43,703 nucleotides of DNA from Fidelibacterota bacterium (lineage in GTDB: Bacteria; Fidelibacterota; Marinisomatia; Marinisomatales; UBA1611), in assembly GCA_002708715.1 (NCBI GenBank), contig PAPB01000032.1:1-43703 (forward strand), given 5' to 3'. The notes under the pieces were generated by a model that saw only the letters and a list, made by a program, of their open reading frames with translations, was not told the origin of the DNA and ran no database searches. Shown here in pieces: positions 17,247 to 26,466 of this stretch. A program made the translations under genes and the position numbers. Each line of letters opens with the position of its first letter. Positions within the stretch are counted from its first letter, which is position 1.

Positions 17247-18620
17247 TTAATTAAAAATAATATCGGTTATAAAATGCAGACCAAGGTTAAATGAAAATTT
17301 AGATATATCTGTTCCTGTCCATTCTGATGCGGCAGGGTCAAAGCCAGGATTAATCCAATCTACATAGTCTACACCAAAAGAAAAATTCACAAATTCATTC
17401 AAAATATTTTTATTAATGTTGAGTGCTATATGTGTCCTATTTTCTTTTTTTCCAGAATATCTGTTATAGAAAATATTATTATACTGGTTTTTTAGCATTT
17501 CTTGATTCAGCTCTCCACGTTTTACAATAGATAAATAAGATTCTAAATCGAATGAAAAAATACTGATTTTATATTTCAAATATAATTCTTCTGCATGCGG
17601 TCCCGCCCAAAATCCTAGGGGATAATCATAAGAATATGAGTTGTTAACTGGAAATATATGTCTATATACTCTATGATCGGTCCAATTATACTCTATAATT
17701 AATTGGTCTTGAAAATTAAAGATGTTTTGAGCTTTTAATCCAATTTGATAGCCAAACCAATTTCTATTTTTTTTCTTAAATGTCCATTCTGGTCTCCATT
17801 CATCTATATATAATGAATTGTATAAATTAAAATTTTCATTAATTATAAATATCAATTCACCTTGCATCTGAATGTTATCAATATCTCCATTATAACTTTG
17901 TAAAGCCCAAAATGGTAAAAATGGAATTAAATAGTTTATATCATATGTATTTCTACTAAAAATAACTGATTCAGAAGCTTTAAAATGAATATTTTTATTT
18001 AGTTTAAATGTTAATTGATGAGCGGCTATAGATCTATTGGTATAGGTAATTCGCTCGCCAATATTGTTACTATAAAGATTTTGAAAAGAAGAATCAGGCA
18101 ATAAACTTACTAAGGTACCATAAAAATAATTTAAGGAGAGTTTTTGATTTAAAATCCATGAAAAACCAAATTTCGGGAAACTTGGAGTATTATCGGAAAT
18201 TAATAATGAAGAGTTTCCATGGCCCCACGACTCTGATATCTTTCCAAAATATAAAGTAAAATCTTTTGTTGCATAATTAATTTTAAAATCACTATTAAGG
18301 AACCAGAGGTCTTTACTATTATTATATCCCCTACTATTAACCAAAGATAGATTAGGGTTCATTGATAATAAATTATCATCAATATTTTTTGTAGAATAAA
18401 AAGAGAAATCTCCTATTATGTCAATTCTACCGACATTTTTTGAAGCTTTTAAACCAAACTTATTTAAAAGGGAAAAAGTTGATAAAGTTGAATTATAAAT
18501 ACTCCCATTTGAGGAAAAATAATTGTATAAATATGGGCTAAATGTAATCCCATTAGAATTTGCTAAAATTGCGTTCAATAAAAATAAAGTTGAAAACTTT
18601 TTTAATTTTTTAATAATCAA
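17247..18620 (-). CDS. Capsule assembly protein, Wzi family outer-membrane beta-barrel
   Basis: A 457-aa protein with a basic, hydrophobic N-terminus consistent with a signal peptide (about 1-22, cleavage near NSNG) and then alternating beta-strand sequence rich in aromatics, ending in a polar-hydrophobic pattern as in outer-membrane barrels. FGKISESWGHGNSSLLISDN (about 126-145) and YDYPLGFWAGPHAEELYL (near 335) match Wzi-type capsule assembly proteins, which anchor capsule at the cell surface. The only available start is TTG, 3 nt after the epimerase stop. Its presence says the polysaccharide is surface-retained. Confidence 0.72.
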   Translation of the reverse strand: MIIKKLKKFSTLFLLNAILANSNGITFSPYLYNYFSSNGSIYNSTLSTFSLLNKFGLKASKNVGRIDIIGDFSFYSTKNIDDNLLSMNPNLSLVNSRGYNNSKDLWFLNSDFKINYATKDFTLYFGKISESWGHGNSSLLISDNTPSFPKFGFSWILNQKLSLNYFYGTLVSLLPDSSFQNLYSNNIGERITYTNRSIAAHQLTFKLNKNIHFKASESVIFSRNTYDINYLIPFLPFWALQSYNGDIDNIQMQGELIFIINENFNLYNSLYIDEWRPEWTFKKKNRNWFGYQIGLKAQNIFNFQDQLIIEYNWTDHRVYRHIFPVNNSYSYDYPLGFWAGPHAEELYLKYKISIFSFDLESYLSIVKRGELNQEMLKNQYNNIFYNRYSGKKENRTHIALNINKNILNEFVNFSFGVDYVDWINPGFDPAASEWTGTDISKFSFNLGLHFITDIIFN

Positions 18621-18623
18621 AAC

Positions 18624-19571
18624 TTAAAATAAACCCTTTTTATTACATTCATTAAACCAATCTTCGATTGCTTCTTTCATACTGTATTTGATTTGATATA
18701 TATTTTCTAATTTCTTCCCTGAAATATTGGTTGATATCATTAGCTTATTTATTCTATCTGGGTGTATACCCATAAATTTTATTTTTAATAAATTTCCCAA
18801 AAATACTATTATTTTACTAAATAATCTTAAAATAATACCTGGGATTATAATTTTAGGATTTTTTACATGTGTAACTTTTGCGATAGTTTGGCAGATCTCT
18901 TTAATAGAATGAGCTTTTGGATAACAAACATTAATTAAGTTGAGATTTTTAGTAGATTTATTTTGTATAGTTAACATAGCTTGGACCAGATCCTTAACGT
19001 AAATGGATGCTTTTTTTGTATCATCTCTTCCTGGATAAAAAAATAAGCCTTTTTTCATTGCCGTATACAATCTTGTGAAATTGCCATTTTCATTTTTCCC
19101 AAATACAATCCCTGGTCTCAAAATAATCAATTTTCTTTTTTTTGGGTCTTCTGCATGCCATTTTAAATGGATATGCTCTGCGATTAATTTAGAAACTCCA
19201 TATTCGTTATTAGGCATTGGTAAACTTTTTTCATCTACATAAGATTCTCGAATACCATAAGGAGATATAGAGCTTGTAAAAATAATGGTATTGATATTGT
19301 GATCTCTTGCAAAATCACAAATATTTAAAGCGCCCTGAACATTTGTTTCATAATACTCATGCTCTTCATATTTTGGTATAGTGCACAATGCTGCCAAATT
19401 ATAGATAATTGAATTATCTGGAAAATCTTTGGGGATATTAATTTTATTCCTTACATCACAAAAATGAAAGTTTTTCTTAGATTTAATTATATCATACACA
19501 TGATATTCTGAGGTCAAATCTGCTATTAAATTTTGTCCAATAAATCCTGAACCACCAAAAATTATATTCAT
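18624..19571 (-). CDS. NAD-dependent epimerase/dehydratase (extended SDR), sugar-nucleotide modifying
   Basis: A 315-aa extended short-chain dehydrogenase. The cofactor loop is FGGSGFIGQNL (5-15), the catalytic pair is YGVSK (about 143-147), and ILRPGIVFG follows near 170. A C-terminal hydrophobic patch (about 238-258) may give membrane contact. Such enzymes epimerise, dehydrate or reduce sugar nucleotides or lipid-linked sugars. The substrate cannot be read. It sits between a GT4 gene (6 nt) and wzi (3 nt) in the operon. Confidence 0.82.
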   Translation of the reverse strand: MNIIFGGSGFIGQNLIADLTSEYHVYDIIKSKKNFHFCDVRNKINIPKDFPDNSIIYNLAALCTIPKYEEHEYYETNVQGALNICDFARDHNINTIIFTSSISPYGIRESYVDEKSLPMPNNEYGVSKLIAEHIHLKWHAEDPKKRKLIILRPGIVFGKNENGNFTRLYTAMKKGLFFYPGRDDTKKASIYVKDLVQAMLTIQNKSTKNLNLINVCYPKAHSIKEICQTIAKVTHVKNPKIIIPGIILRLFSKIIVFLGNLLKIKFMGIHPDRINKLMISTNISGKKLENIYQIKYSMKEAIEDWFNECNKKGLF

Positions 19572-19577
19572 GAAGTA

Positions 19578-20690
19578 TTATCGTTTATTTGAAAAATCAT
19601 TATTAATGAAAAATTCAATAGAATTGTTAATAAATTTTAAAAACTTTTGTTTGAAAATTTTCTTATCAAAATTAAGAGAATGTTTTTTAATATAGAGAGG
19701 ATCAAATTTATGTTCAATTAGTTCAAAGTCATTTATTTTTTGATTTAAGCTATCTGAGGATTGTTTATCAAAAAATAATCCAGTTTTTTTATTGATAATA
19801 GTTTCAGTTGCACCGCCTTTATTGAACGCAATTACAGGCCTACCAGAGGCCATACACTCTACTGGTATAATACCGAAGTCTTCAATCCCAGGAAAGATTA
19901 AAGCTCGGCATCTAGATAAGTATTTTTTCATTAATTTATTATTTATTCTTCCAAGAAAAGATATGTTATTTTTAGAGATCGATTTTAGATAAGTTAATTC
20001 CTCACCTTCACCAATAACTATAAGTTTTTTCTTATTCTCATTAAAAGCTTTGACCGCTAAATCGTGTCTTTTATATTTTGTGCTTTGTCCAAAAAGTAAA
20101 TAATAATCATCAATTGTATTTGAAATTGAAAAGTTTTTTGTATCAACAGGGGGATAAATAACTTCTGAAGTTCTTCCCCAAAATCTGCGAATTCTTTTTT
20201 TAACGTAATGAGAATTTGCAACAAAAAAATCTACTCTTTGCGCGGAATTATAATCCCATTTTCTTAAATAATTAATAAATGGTTGAATAATTTTTCTTTT
20301 CATCCCTTCTCCAAAGTATTCGCTTTGCATATCCCAAATATACCTCATTGGAGTATGGGTATAGCATATATGTGGTATATGTGATGGTACTTGGATACCC
20401 TTTGCAGGACCAGATTCACTTGATATGACTACATCAGCAGATTTAACTTTAATATTCTTTAACGCAAGTGGGTATATGGGTAAATAATGTCTATAAAATT
20501 TTTCTACAAATGGTAGATTATTTATCAGACTTGTCTTATATATTCTATCAAGAATTGGCTTTGATATTCGTTTATTACTATAATAATTAGTTATTATTTT
20601 AGCCTCAGGAAAAAGATCTATCATTTGTTCTAAAACTTTTTCTCCTCCTCGCATACTATTTAACCAATAATGCACTAAAAATACTTTCAT
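19578..20690 (-). CDS. Glycosyltransferase family 4 protein
   Basis: A 370-aa GT-B-fold glycosyltransferase. MKVFLVHYWLNSMRGGEKVL at the N-terminus is a GT4 acceptor-domain signature. The nucleotide-sugar site is seen in PGIEDFGIIPVECMASGRP (about 269-287) followed by GGATETI. It adds a sugar to the lipid-linked repeat unit at the cytoplasmic face, donor unknown. The ATG overlaps the stop of a 31-codon GT-like remnant (20687-20782), so its translation may be coupled to that fragment. Confidence 0.88.
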   Translation of the reverse strand: MKVFLVHYWLNSMRGGEKVLEQMIDLFPEAKIITNYYSNKRISKPILDRIYKTSLINNLPFVEKFYRHYLPIYPLALKNIKVKSADVVISSESGPAKGIQVPSHIPHICYTHTPMRYIWDMQSEYFGEGMKRKIIQPFINYLRKWDYNSAQRVDFFVANSHYVKKRIRRFWGRTSEVIYPPVDTKNFSISNTIDDYYLLFGQSTKYKRHDLAVKAFNENKKKLIVIGEGEELTYLKSISKNNISFLGRINNKLMKKYLSRCRALIFPGIEDFGIIPVECMASGRPVIAFNKGGATETIINKKTGLFFDKQSSDSLNQKINDFELIEHKFDPLYIKKHSLNFDKKIFKQKFLKFINNSIEFFINNDFSNKR

Positions 20691-20782
20691 AAAAGTTGGT
20701 GAATTATTTTATCAAGATTTTTAATTACTCTTTCAGCTCTAGAATACCAAGTAAACCAGTCATGTATAATTGCTACTTTCAT
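20687..20782 (-). pseudogene. Truncated GT4 glycosyltransferase N-terminus (31 aa), translationally coupled remnant
   Basis: The apparent gap between two GT4 genes encodes a 31-residue frame from ATG 20782 to TGA 20687-20689. It begins MKVAIIHDWFT and continues SRAERVIKNL, the N-terminal signature of GT4 enzymes, and resembles the start of the downstream GT4 (MKVFLVHYWLN...GGEKVL). The stop overlaps the ATG of that gene. Most likely it is the remnant of a deleted glycosyltransferase that still acts as a leader for coupling. A genuine small protein is less likely. Confidence 0.65.
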
Positions 20783-20785
20783 ATA

Positions 20786-21823
20786 TTATATATTACTGAT
20801 TATTTTTAGCATTTTAGTTGCGGAATATTCCCAACTGTATTTGTTTACTTGTTTAAAACCTTTTATTATGAGATCGTTTGCTGCATTTTTATCGTTAATT
20901 ATAAAATTAATTTTTTTTTGTATATCATTAATATCTATTGGATCTATATATAATGATGCATCACCACATATTTCTGGTAAAGATGACTTATTTGATACTA
21001 TCGTAGGACATCCGCAGGCCATAGCTTCTATTGGAGGTATACCAAAACCTTCATAATATGATGGATGAATTAAAGCTTCTGCATTAGAATACAAATTGAT
21101 AAGCTCAAAGTCATTAATATCTTCAAAAAATTGTATATTTTTTTCCATATCTGTGGGTAATTGCTCATCTATTAAATTTTTATTGATTTTTCCAACGATA
21201 TAAAGATTTATATTCTTATTTTCAATTAATTTGAATGCATCAATTAAAGATCGAAAATTTTTTTGCTTTGTTATAGATGAAACAGCTAATATATATTTTT
21301 TTTGATTAGTTTTCTTTTTTGGTTTAAAATTTTCATTACAAGCATTATAGATAACTTTGACATCTTTAACAAAATTATAGTGTCTCAATATTTCATTTTT
21401 TGAAAATTCGCTAACTGTGAATATTTGTTTACTTGACAATAATAACTTTGGAATAATAAAGTTATAATATTTTTGAAATAAAAAGGAAAAATTTTCAGGA
21501 TATATTTTAAATGCAATATCATGAAGGGTAATGATCTTATTCTTATAAAATAAAGGAGCAGTATTACAAAAGTTAAGTAAAATAGGATTGTTCTTTTTAT
21601 TTAAATAGATTGGAAGAGTAATTTGTTCCCAAAGATGTCCTTTTAATTTTCCAATACACTTTACGTTTAATTTTTTAGCGATATCATGCTGTATAATATT
21701 TTTAGGAGATATGACACTAATATTTTTATTTAATTTTAATAGTTCCTTAGAAATTTCAATTGCATAACGTTGGACTCCTGTTATCCTTTGAGTTAAAAAC
21801 CTTGCATTAATTACTATGTCCAT
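20786..21823 (-). CDS. Glycosyltransferase family 4 protein
   Basis: A 345-aa GT4 enzyme. An open frame extends upstream to 21892 but would overlap the ligase-like gene by 62 nt. The ATG at 21823 gives MDIVINARFLTQRITGVQRY, a classic GT4 N-terminus, 7 nt after the upstream stop. HPSYYEGFGIPPIEAMACGCP followed by SSLPEICGDAS is the C-terminal nucleotide-sugar and catalytic Glu region. Similarity of this pattern is to mannosyl- and rhamnosyl-type transferases of O-antigen loci; the actual sugar is not inferable. Confidence 0.88.
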   Translation of the reverse strand: MDIVINARFLTQRITGVQRYAIEISKELLKLNKNISVISPKNIIQHDIAKKLNVKCIGKLKGHLWEQITLPIYLNKKNNPILLNFCNTAPLFYKNKIITLHDIAFKIYPENFSFLFQKYYNFIIPKLLLSSKQIFTVSEFSKNEILRHYNFVKDVKVIYNACNENFKPKKKTNQKKYILAVSSITKQKNFRSLIDAFKLIENKNINLYIVGKINKNLIDEQLPTDMEKNIQFFEDINDFELINLYSNAEALIHPSYYEGFGIPPIEAMACGCPTIVSNKSSLPEICGDASLYIDPIDINDIQKKINFIINDKNAANDLIIKGFKQVNKYSWEYSATKMLKIISNI

Positions 21824-21830
21824 ATTTAAT

Positions 21831-23042
21831 TTAAGAAATTGAATTTTGATGTTTATAAAATAATAAAATAGATAACCAATAAGTAGGTTCATTAGTTAAT
21901 TGATAAAAGATATTAAAAAATAACAAAGCTATAATTAATGGTAAGAATTTATTTCTTATACCTATTAATAATGGGTAAACAAAGCTTATAAATGTAAAAC
22001 ACAAAAAAGCAAAGGCTCCATTCTCAATAAAAATTGATATATACTGAGAATGAAAATTACCATATTTAGAACCACTCCAGTAATATCCATCGGTTAATAG
22101 ATAAGACACACCATGTCCAACTCCTAAAAAGAACAACTTTATTTTTCCAAAAATTAAGTTTATACCTTTCTTTATTAAGTCAAAATGTATACTCGATGAT
22201 GCCGTATTGGTGCTAAATCTTTCTTCGATTACAGGCTCAAGATGAATTACACCCATGCTATTTAGATGCATTAAAACAATAATAATACTAATAATTGGGA
22301 TAGAGAGATATTTAATTAATGCAGTATTTAAAATGTGTTTTTGATTTAAAATAGAATAAGTCAAAAAAAGAATAAAAATAAATAAGTATGTTGATCTAGA
22401 TAACGTTATTAAGATCATAAAAAAATTCGTAGTTAAAATTAATCCACTAAAACTAATTTTTTTTCTATAAATCCATATTATGTATGTGAAGAATGATAGT
22501 ACAAAACCACCTCTATTAACATCACTTGAAAAACCGCCAAGTCGAGGTATATAAAAAGATAATGTATTTGGTTCAAAATTGATTTGTGGAATATCAATTT
22601 CTATAAATCTTATCCATGTCATAAGAAGAAAAATATTAAATATTAAATATAAAATGGTTCCAATTATGCTAGAAAAAATAATATTTGATTCTAAATTAAT
22701 TGAATCAATGGAAGATAAAATGATTACAAATGTTATTATAATTAGTATTAGTAATACAAAACGTTTTGATGACATGATAACATCTGAAGAAAAGATACAA
22801 CTTAATAAAACAAATAAAAGAAAGGTTGAAAATGCAATAAAAAACCAAGGGTCTTTAAGAATCCAATAAAGATTTATTTTTTTCAAATAAAAAGTAAATA
22901 TAAAAACAAAGAAGATTATTGAAAAAAAAATAAAAAGTGTAATATTAAAAGAATCAATAATATTTGCGCCTAAATTAATCCTGTCAGCTCCTGCAAAAAT
23001 TAAAATAAGTAGAATTAAAGAATTTTTTAATCTAGGAATCAT
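21831..23042 (-). CDS. O-antigen ligase/polymerase-like membrane protein (Wzy/WaaL)
   Basis: A 403-aa, very hydrophobic protein with about ten or eleven membrane segments and one large periplasmic loop (about residues 275-340). The loop and flanks carry the Wzy_C/WaaL pattern FFLGVGHGVSYLL with HSQYISIFIENG. In a Wzx/Wzy-type cluster with a flippase and chain-length regulator, a polymerase role is more likely than ligase. The ATG overlaps the stop of a 34-codon frame directly upstream (ATGA). Sequence in this family diverges fast, so topology and context carry much of the call. Confidence 0.8.
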   Translation of the reverse strand: MIPRLKNSLILLILIFAGADRINLGANIIDSFNITLFIFFSIIFFVFIFTFYLKKINLYWILKDPWFFIAFSTFLLFVLLSCIFSSDVIMSSKRFVLLILIIITFVIILSSIDSINLESNIIFSSIIGTILYLIFNIFLLMTWIRFIEIDIPQINFEPNTLSFYIPRLGGFSSDVNRGGFVLSFFTYIIWIYRKKISFSGLILTTNFFMILITLSRSTYLFIFILFLTYSILNQKHILNTALIKYLSIPIISIIIVLMHLNSMGVIHLEPVIEERFSTNTASSSIHFDLIKKGINLIFGKIKLFFLGVGHGVSYLLTDGYYWSGSKYGNFHSQYISIFIENGAFAFLCFTFISFVYPLLIGIRNKFLPLIIALLFFNIFYQLTNEPTYWLSILLFYKHQNSIS

Positions 23043-23143
23043 TTTCTATAATTTTCTTTTAAAATTGTTTGACAAGAATTTTGAATATTATAGACTCTAT
23101 TTTTTGAAATAGAATAAAGAAAAGAATATTTTACAATTTGCAT
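23039..23143 (-). CDS. Small ORF (34 aa) tightly packed between GT2 and polymerase genes
   Basis: The 100-nt gap between GT2 and the polymerase-like gene is one complete frame. ATG 23143 lies 1 nt after the GT2 stop (TAG-A-ATG) and TGA 23039-23041 overlaps the polymerase ATG. The basic 34-residue product starts MQIVKYSFLYSISKNR and ends KENYRK. I do not recognise it. It may be a gene remnant kept for translational coupling, like the fragment at 20687-20782, or a small protein. Confidence 0.4.
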   Translation of the reverse strand: MQIVKYSFLYSISKNRVYNIQNSCQTILKENYRK

Positions 23144-23144
23144 T

Positions 23145-24023
23145 CTAATTTTCTCTTTTGATGAAATCTATTAAAAGTTTTTCGATATATCCTATTATAG
23201 TGAAAAAGTCAAATATTAGAAGACTTAACCAATTTTTTTTTAAATATTTTTTATGATAATGTCTTCTGCTATTTTGTAATATTAAATATTTTGATCTTTT
23301 ATTATGAAATTTTTTATTAATTGTTGCTCCGACTTTATGTGTAAATTTTAACTTGGGTAAAAAATATAATTTATATCCATGTTTTTTGAGTTTATGACCT
23401 AAGATTCTTTCTTCACCATATAAAAAAATATCTTCATCAAATCCATTGATCTCATTAAATGCTTTTAATTTTATGATAAAGAAGGCTCCTTGAAGAACAT
23501 CGACACATTGTGGTTTTAATGAATTTGAATAAGCGATAGGGTTCTTAATTAATTTTTTAAGTATAGAAATTGATAAAATAATATCATCAGTTAGGGTTGG
23601 TAATTTCCAAGCAGATAATTGTTTTTTATTATTTTCATTAACCATTTGGATTGAAACAGCAGCTATTAAATTATTTATTTTAAAAGTAGCTATTATATCT
23701 GGAATAATATTTACATTAAACTTTACATCTGGATTACATACTAAGATAAATTCAATTTGATATTTATTTTTTATATATTTAATTCCATAATTATTTCCAG
23801 CGCCATATCCAAGATTATTTTCAGTTTGAATAATATCTATTAAATCATTATTTGAAAACTCTTTATTTAATTTATCAATGGATCCATCATTAGAGTTGTT
23901 ATCGACAATTACTATTTTATGAGTATGGATTGGGTTTTGAGCTTCAATGTCTTTTACTAAAAGTATGGTATCTTTTGATGAGTTATAATTAAGAATAATT
24001 ATACCAATGTTTATTTTTTTCAT
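23145..24023 (-). CDS. Glycosyltransferase family 2 protein, rhamnosyltransferase-like
   Basis: A 292-aa GT-A-fold enzyme. The N-terminal NIGIIILNYNSSKDT, VIVDNNSNDGSID (about 40-52) and the metal-binding CNPDVKF motif (about 97-103) are standard for GT2. GYGAGNNYGI and NGFDEDIFLYGEERILG place it near WbbL-type rhamnosyltransferases. Its stop is 1 nt before a small ORF that leads into the polymerase-like gene. Donor sugar is unproven. Confidence 0.87.
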   Translation of the reverse strand: MKKINIGIIILNYNSSKDTILLVKDIEAQNPIHTHKIVIVDNNSNDGSIDKLNKEFSNNDLIDIIQTENNLGYGAGNNYGIKYIKNKYQIEFILVCNPDVKFNVNIIPDIIATFKINNLIAAVSIQMVNENNKKQLSAWKLPTLTDDIILSISILKKLIKNPIAYSNSLKPQCVDVLQGAFFIIKLKAFNEINGFDEDIFLYGEERILGHKLKKHGYKLYFLPKLKFTHKVGATINKKFHNKRSKYLILQNSRRHYHKKYLKKNWLSLLIFDFFTIIGYIEKLLIDFIKREN

Positions 24024-24041
24024 TTAAATCTAAAATTATTA

Positions 24042-25193
24042 TTAATTATTATTTAAGGATAAGATTTGAGATGCTAATCGTTTACTATTTTTAAAATCTT
24101 GGTATCGATTGAATCTTTGATTTAAAACTTGTCTTTTGTTTGCATATTTATCTTTTCCATTTAAGATTAAATCTATTTCAGAGATCACTTCTTGCCAATT
24201 ATGGCATTTAGGACCTGGTGTAACATCATTATAATTATAGTATAACTCCCTATCATTAGATAAATAGCTTTCTTGATCAAAAGGAGAAAAAATTATTGGT
24301 CTGTTTAATAAGCAGAAATCAAAGTAAACGCTTGAGTAATCTGTGATTAGTATATCTACAAATGTTAAAAATTCATAAATATCATCTTTTTTTATTCTTT
24401 TTATTTGTTTTGTTTCAAAATCCCAATTATTGTTATCTGCAAAATGTGTTTTGTAAAAAAAATTTATATTTTTCTTTTTAAAATAATTATCAAATAATTT
24501 TTCATTAAAATCTTTAAAATAATTAAAATTACTATTATCTCTAAATGTTGGGAAGTATGCAATTGTAGTAAAACTATTTTCATTTTTAGTTTTTAAGATA
24601 TCCGTTCTTGGTAGGCCAGAAATAATGATATTTTTTCTTTTAAGTTGAAAAGCACTCATCATTTTTTTAGCTGATTCATCTGAACTTGCAATTACAAAAT
24701 CATAATCAATTTTTAAAAAAGGAAAGATTAAATATTTTAGATAGTTTATGGAGAATTGTGGTATTTGATTTTTGTAAGAAAATGTTTTATCAGCATCGAA
24801 TCCTATCTTTTTTAAATTAGTCGCATGCCATAGATTAATTTTTATTGATTTATTTACTACAAATCTGTTTACATCATGAAGATTTGAACTAACAATGATC
24901 CTACCAGCAATTGCAGAGTAAATATAACCTTTAAAGGAATATGAATAATAAACTTCAAAACCTTCCTTTTTTAATCTTAATAATACATCCTTACTTTTTG
25001 TTAGCCAAATACATCGAATTGATTTCAGGTTATTTTCAGTGTATTCAAATAAAAATTTTGAATTATCAGAATACCTTAAACCTTCCCAGGATCCAAAAAT
25101 CCAAATATTGTTATTTTTTGGTATAAAGAAAGAAATCCAATATACTGGTGTATTTAAAATATATATAAATAGTTTAAAAATCTTATTTAGCAT
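24042..25193 (-). CDS. CDP-glycerol glycerophosphotransferase-like protein (TagB/TagF family), copy 2
   Basis: A 383-aa relative of the protein at 16116-17231. After a hydrophobic N-terminus come NNIWIFGSWEGLRYSDNSKF (about 27-46), INLWHATNLKKIGFD, a NIIISGLPRTDIL motif, YFPTFRDNS, and FVDILITDYSSVYFDF near 270, all typical of the TagB/TagF fold. Its 5' end overlaps the 3' end of the flippase gene by 11 nt. As with copy 1, the CDP-alcohol specificity of the family, plus the phosphonate module upstream, suggests a CMP-phosphonate or CDP-alcohol transferase. A glycosyltransferase-like role in teichoic-acid-like polymers is the alternative. Confidence 0.8.
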   Translation of the reverse strand: MLNKIFKLFIYILNTPVYWISFFIPKNNNIWIFGSWEGLRYSDNSKFLFEYTENNLKSIRCIWLTKSKDVLLRLKKEGFEVYYSYSFKGYIYSAIAGRIIVSSNLHDVNRFVVNKSIKINLWHATNLKKIGFDADKTFSYKNQIPQFSINYLKYLIFPFLKIDYDFVIASSDESAKKMMSAFQLKRKNIIISGLPRTDILKTKNENSFTTIAYFPTFRDNSNFNYFKDFNEKLFDNYFKKKNINFFYKTHFADNNNWDFETKQIKRIKKDDIYEFLTFVDILITDYSSVYFDFCLLNRPIIFSPFDQESYLSNDRELYYNYNDVTPGPKCHNWQEVISEIDLILNGKDKYANKRQVLNQRFNRYQDFKNSKRLASQILSLNNN

Positions 25194-26466
25194 AATTATA
25201 ATTAAGGAATGATGTTTTAAAACTTCTATATGAATATATATAATAGGTAATTAAGATTATCAAATGAGCTATAATAAGTATATATAATGCTCCATCTAAT
25301 TTATAAAGTGGAATAATGATTAAATCTGAAATTATAATAAAAATAAGGGCAATAGATACAGTGTATGTTCTTACTTTTTGTAAATTTGAGATAGTAAGAA
25401 TAGCTCCATACAGTATTGTAGAGTACCTTAAAAATATTATAATTGAAAAATTAAAAACATATTTTGATAATTCTAAAAATTTATCTCCATAGACAATATA
25501 GATTAACTGATTTGAAAAAATATTTATGAAAATTGCTATAAATCCACCCAAAAATATGCTTATAAAATTGATTTTTGTTGATAATGCGATTAACTTTTTT
25601 CTATTATTTATCAAGTGAGATAGTTTTGGAATTAAAACAGAGTTTAAGATTCCAAGACCAATAGTAGATGCTGCAAGAGCTCTCATCCCAGCTTGGTATA
25701 ATCCAATTTGGGCATCAGATACAAATTCTTTTAATATTACTGTATCAATATTTAAAAGTATAGCCCCAACCCCAATATGGATTGCGTAGGGAAGGCCTCC
25801 TTTTAATTCTGATTTGAGATTTATATTGACGTTTTTAAATCCATAATCACCGATAAATTTTTTAATTGTATAAGTACAATAAAATATTTTTACAAATAGG
25901 AATGATAATGCTATTAAAATAATATCTTTGAAAAGATAGGTTGTAATAAATACAGTAATAAAAAGAATTATATTATTTATAAAAGCAAACTTTGTTTCTA
26001 TATCAAATTTATCAATACTACGATATGGAATTAGAAAATGATTTGCAATTGAATTAAAAGCAGATGAAAAAGTCAGTATTGATATTAAGAGAAATAAGTT
26101 ATTGTTAGGATAGTTTAATAAAAAAAGAACTATTAAAATAATTGCAACAAATAAGGTAAGGAATATTTTTACTTTAAATGTACTCCATGTTAATAAACTA
26201 ATATTATTTATATTATTTGAAGTGTCTTTTGATAGCTTAAGATTGTAGCCATAATCAATGATTAATACTAATAAATTGGCTAAAACAAGAGAATATGTAA
26301 AATTCCCAAAATCTTCTAGAGACAAAAATCTTGCTAAAATAAAAATTAAAAAAAAACCTGAAACAAGTCTGCTGATAGTTGTAATCGTTGAATATTTTAT
26401 ATTATTTTTTATCACAGTATTTTTTACGGCATTAATAGATGGAATACAAAATATCCCTAACATCAT
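25183..26466 (-). CDS. Oligosaccharide flippase (Wzx/MATE-like polysaccharide biosynthesis protein)
   Basis: A 427-aa protein with about 12 to 14 membrane segments and the typical N-terminus NTVIKNNIKYSTITTISRLV...LARFLSLEDFGNF, characteristic of Wzx/RfbX flippases that move lipid-linked repeat units across the inner membrane. The start is ambiguous. ATG 26466 (or 26463) overlaps the alcohol dehydrogenase by 35 nt, while an in-frame GTG at 26415 would start 17 nt after that stop and match the usual family start better. No strong ribosome-binding site decides between them. Confidence 0.85.
   Translation of the reverse strand: MMLGIFCIPSINAVKNTVIKNNIKYSTITTISRLVSGFFLIFILARFLSLEDFGNFTYSLVLANLLVLIIDYGYNLKLSKDTSNNINNISLLTWSTFKVKIFLTLFVAIILIVLFLLNYPNNNLFLLISILTFSSAFNSIANHFLIPYRSIDKFDIETKFAFINNIILFITVFITTYLFKDIILIALSFLFVKIFYCTYTIKKFIGDYGFKNVNINLKSELKGGLPYAIHIGVGAILLNIDTVILKEFVSDAQIGLYQAGMRALAASTIGLGILNSVLIPKLSHLINNRKKLIALSTKINFISIFLGGFIAIFINIFSNQLIYIVYGDKFLELSKYVFNFSIIIFLRYSTILYGAILTISNLQKVRTYTVSIALIFIIISDLIIIPLYKLDGALYILIIAHLIILITYYIYSYRSFKTSFLNYNYAK

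Noticed and set aside
21824-21892. N-terminal extension of the GT4 frame
   Set aside because: It would overlap the polymerase-like gene by 62 nt and add a hydrophobic stretch. The GT4 signature starts at ATG 21823.
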